From Streptosporangiaceae bacterium (GTDB lineage Bacteria > Actinomycetota > Actinomycetes > Streptosporangiales > Streptosporangiaceae): 5,120 nt of DNA. Below the pieces are notes generated by a model. That model was not told the origin of the DNA. It did no database searches and worked only from the letters and a program-made list of their open reading frames with translations. The DNA is taken from the NCBI GenBank assembly GCA_030041195.1, contig JASHOI010000073.1:1-5120 (forward strand), given 5' to 3'. Positions 4,706 through 5,120 of this stretch are shown here, piece after piece. Position numbers and translations under genes: made by a program. The stretch's first letter is position 1. Every line of letters begins with the position of its first letter.

Positions 4706-5120
4706 ATTGCCCCTGCCACGCCGTGCCGTCCCAGAACGCCTCCCACAGGTTCCCGTCCGTGCCTACCCAGTACACGTAGATGTGTCCTTGCCCGTCGACG
4801 CCGGCTGCGGGGGCCGTCGCCATCGGGCCGAACCCCAGCCGGGTTCCCTTCAAGTCGCCGTTCCCCGACCCGGTGCCCTGCCACAAGTAACCGCCGAGCG
4901 CCCGCCAGAACACGTTCACCGCACCGTCGCTGCTGACCGCGACCGCCGGCGCTGAACCGAGTTCGCCAAAGCCCCGGTTGGCCTGCGCCTGCCACGCGGT
5001 GCCGTTCCAGTACGACTCCCACAGGTTGCCGTCCGTGCCCTCCCAGTACACGTAGACGTTTCCCTGCCCGTCGACGCCCGCCGCGGGCCCGGTCTGCATC
5101 GGGCCGAACCCCAGCCGGGT
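4677..5120 (-). CDS. Beta-propeller, lectin-like repeat protein, C-terminal part
   Basis: The last 147 residues of a protein that enters from the right edge. It consists of 46-residue blades with a common pattern: A..VD(S)G.V.V.W....G.LW, then a glycine-rich turn and a FG....AP end. Blade type A (AAGVDGQG..YVYW.GTDGNLWE..W.GTAWQ) and type B (AVAVSSDGAVNVFWRALGGYLWQ) alternate, giving a 92-residue double unit; one full double unit and a further A blade are seen. The W..TDGNLWE..W.GT.W signature resembles PLL-type and fungal fucose-lectin-like (AAL) propellers, which bind sugars in pockets between blades. Sugar binding is inferred. Such proteins are usually secreted and often carry an N-terminal signal or a hydrolase domain, but that end is outside the window. 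The frame is open to the right edge, so the internal ATG at 5099 is not a start. It ends in QIG and TGA, overlapping the end of tetR. Confidence 0.87.
   Translation of the reverse strand, partial: TRLGFGPMQTGPAAGVDGQGNVYVYWEGTDGNLWESYWNGTAWQAQANRGFGELGSAPAVAVSSDGAVNVFWRALGGYLWQGTGSGNGDLKGTRLGFGPMATAPAAGVDGQGHIYVYWVGTDGNLWEAFWDGTAWQGQFNRGFGQIG
4677..5120. repeat. 276-base tandem repeat within the propeller gene
   Basis: The segment 4677-4844 repeats 4953-5120 at an offset of 276 bases, that is 92 codons or two blades. The DNA copies are visibly alike, for example CTCCCACAGGTT and CCCAGTACACGTAGA occur in both, with differences largely at third positions plus a few replacements. This points to fairly recent duplication of a two-blade unit. 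Further copies probably continue to the right of the window. Confidence 0.85.

Noticed and set aside
4477..5022. Leftward 181-residue open frame over tetR and the propeller gene
   Set aside because: It is the propeller repeat read in a shifted frame and then antisense to tetR. The true frame gives regular DGNLWE-type blades.
1..5120. CRISPR arrays, tRNA or rRNA genes, insertion-sequence ends, phage attachment sites
   Set aside because: No short regularly spaced repeats, no cloverleaf-like sequence, no transposase fragments and no flanking target duplications were seen. The only tandem repeat is the coding one in the propeller gene.

Overview
The window reads as chromosomal DNA from a high-GC actinomycete. 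Codon third positions are strongly G/C, several genes start with GTG, and the NuoB protein matches the actinobacterial form (it begins [11 protein letters not shown]). Three genes look leaderless, with a TANNNT -10 box 6-7 bases before the start codon. The genus cannot be fixed from this sequence. The window is densely coding: seven genes, two of them cut by the window edges, and no gene-free stretch above about 110 bases.

Left part (1-2625). A large LuxR/MalT-type (LAL) ATP-binding regulator runs leftward out of the window from 851. It is divergent from a rightward pair: a short-chain dehydrogenase (SDR) with altered active-site positions (963-1643) and an aldo/keto reductase of the YdbC/PdxI (pyridoxal reductase) type (1717-2625). 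The gap between regulator and SDR carries a perfect 8+1+8 palindrome at 886-902 and a second, weaker TCACC/GGTGA pair at 910-927. These are good candidates for regulator binding sites.

Middle part (2633-4705). A solitary nuoB (complex I subunit B, all four iron-sulfur ligand cysteines present) lies leftward with no other nuo gene in view. It is tail-to-tail with the reductase, 7 bases apart. Upstream, on the same strand, is a carbonyl-reductase-like SDR (3262-3969), which is divergent from a TetR-family regulator (4067-4705). The 97-base gap between these two is AT-rich. It holds a textbook promoter for the SDR (TTGACA-18-TACTAT), a palindromic CTAAC-TG-GTTAG site over the predicted start of that transcript, and a second related half-site over the SDR -35 box close to the tetR -10 box. 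This looks like a self-contained TetR-controlled reductase switch.

Right part (4677-5120). The C-terminal end of a beta-propeller, lectin-like protein runs leftward from the right edge. It is built from 46-residue blades arranged in a 92-residue (276-base) higher-order repeat. Its end overlaps the end of tetR by 29 bases.

Nothing proves a wholly new system. The most interesting items are the orphan nuoB with its apparent leaderless promoter, the operator layout of the TetR/SDR pair, the SDR that has lost its catalytic serine, and the repeat-built propeller.
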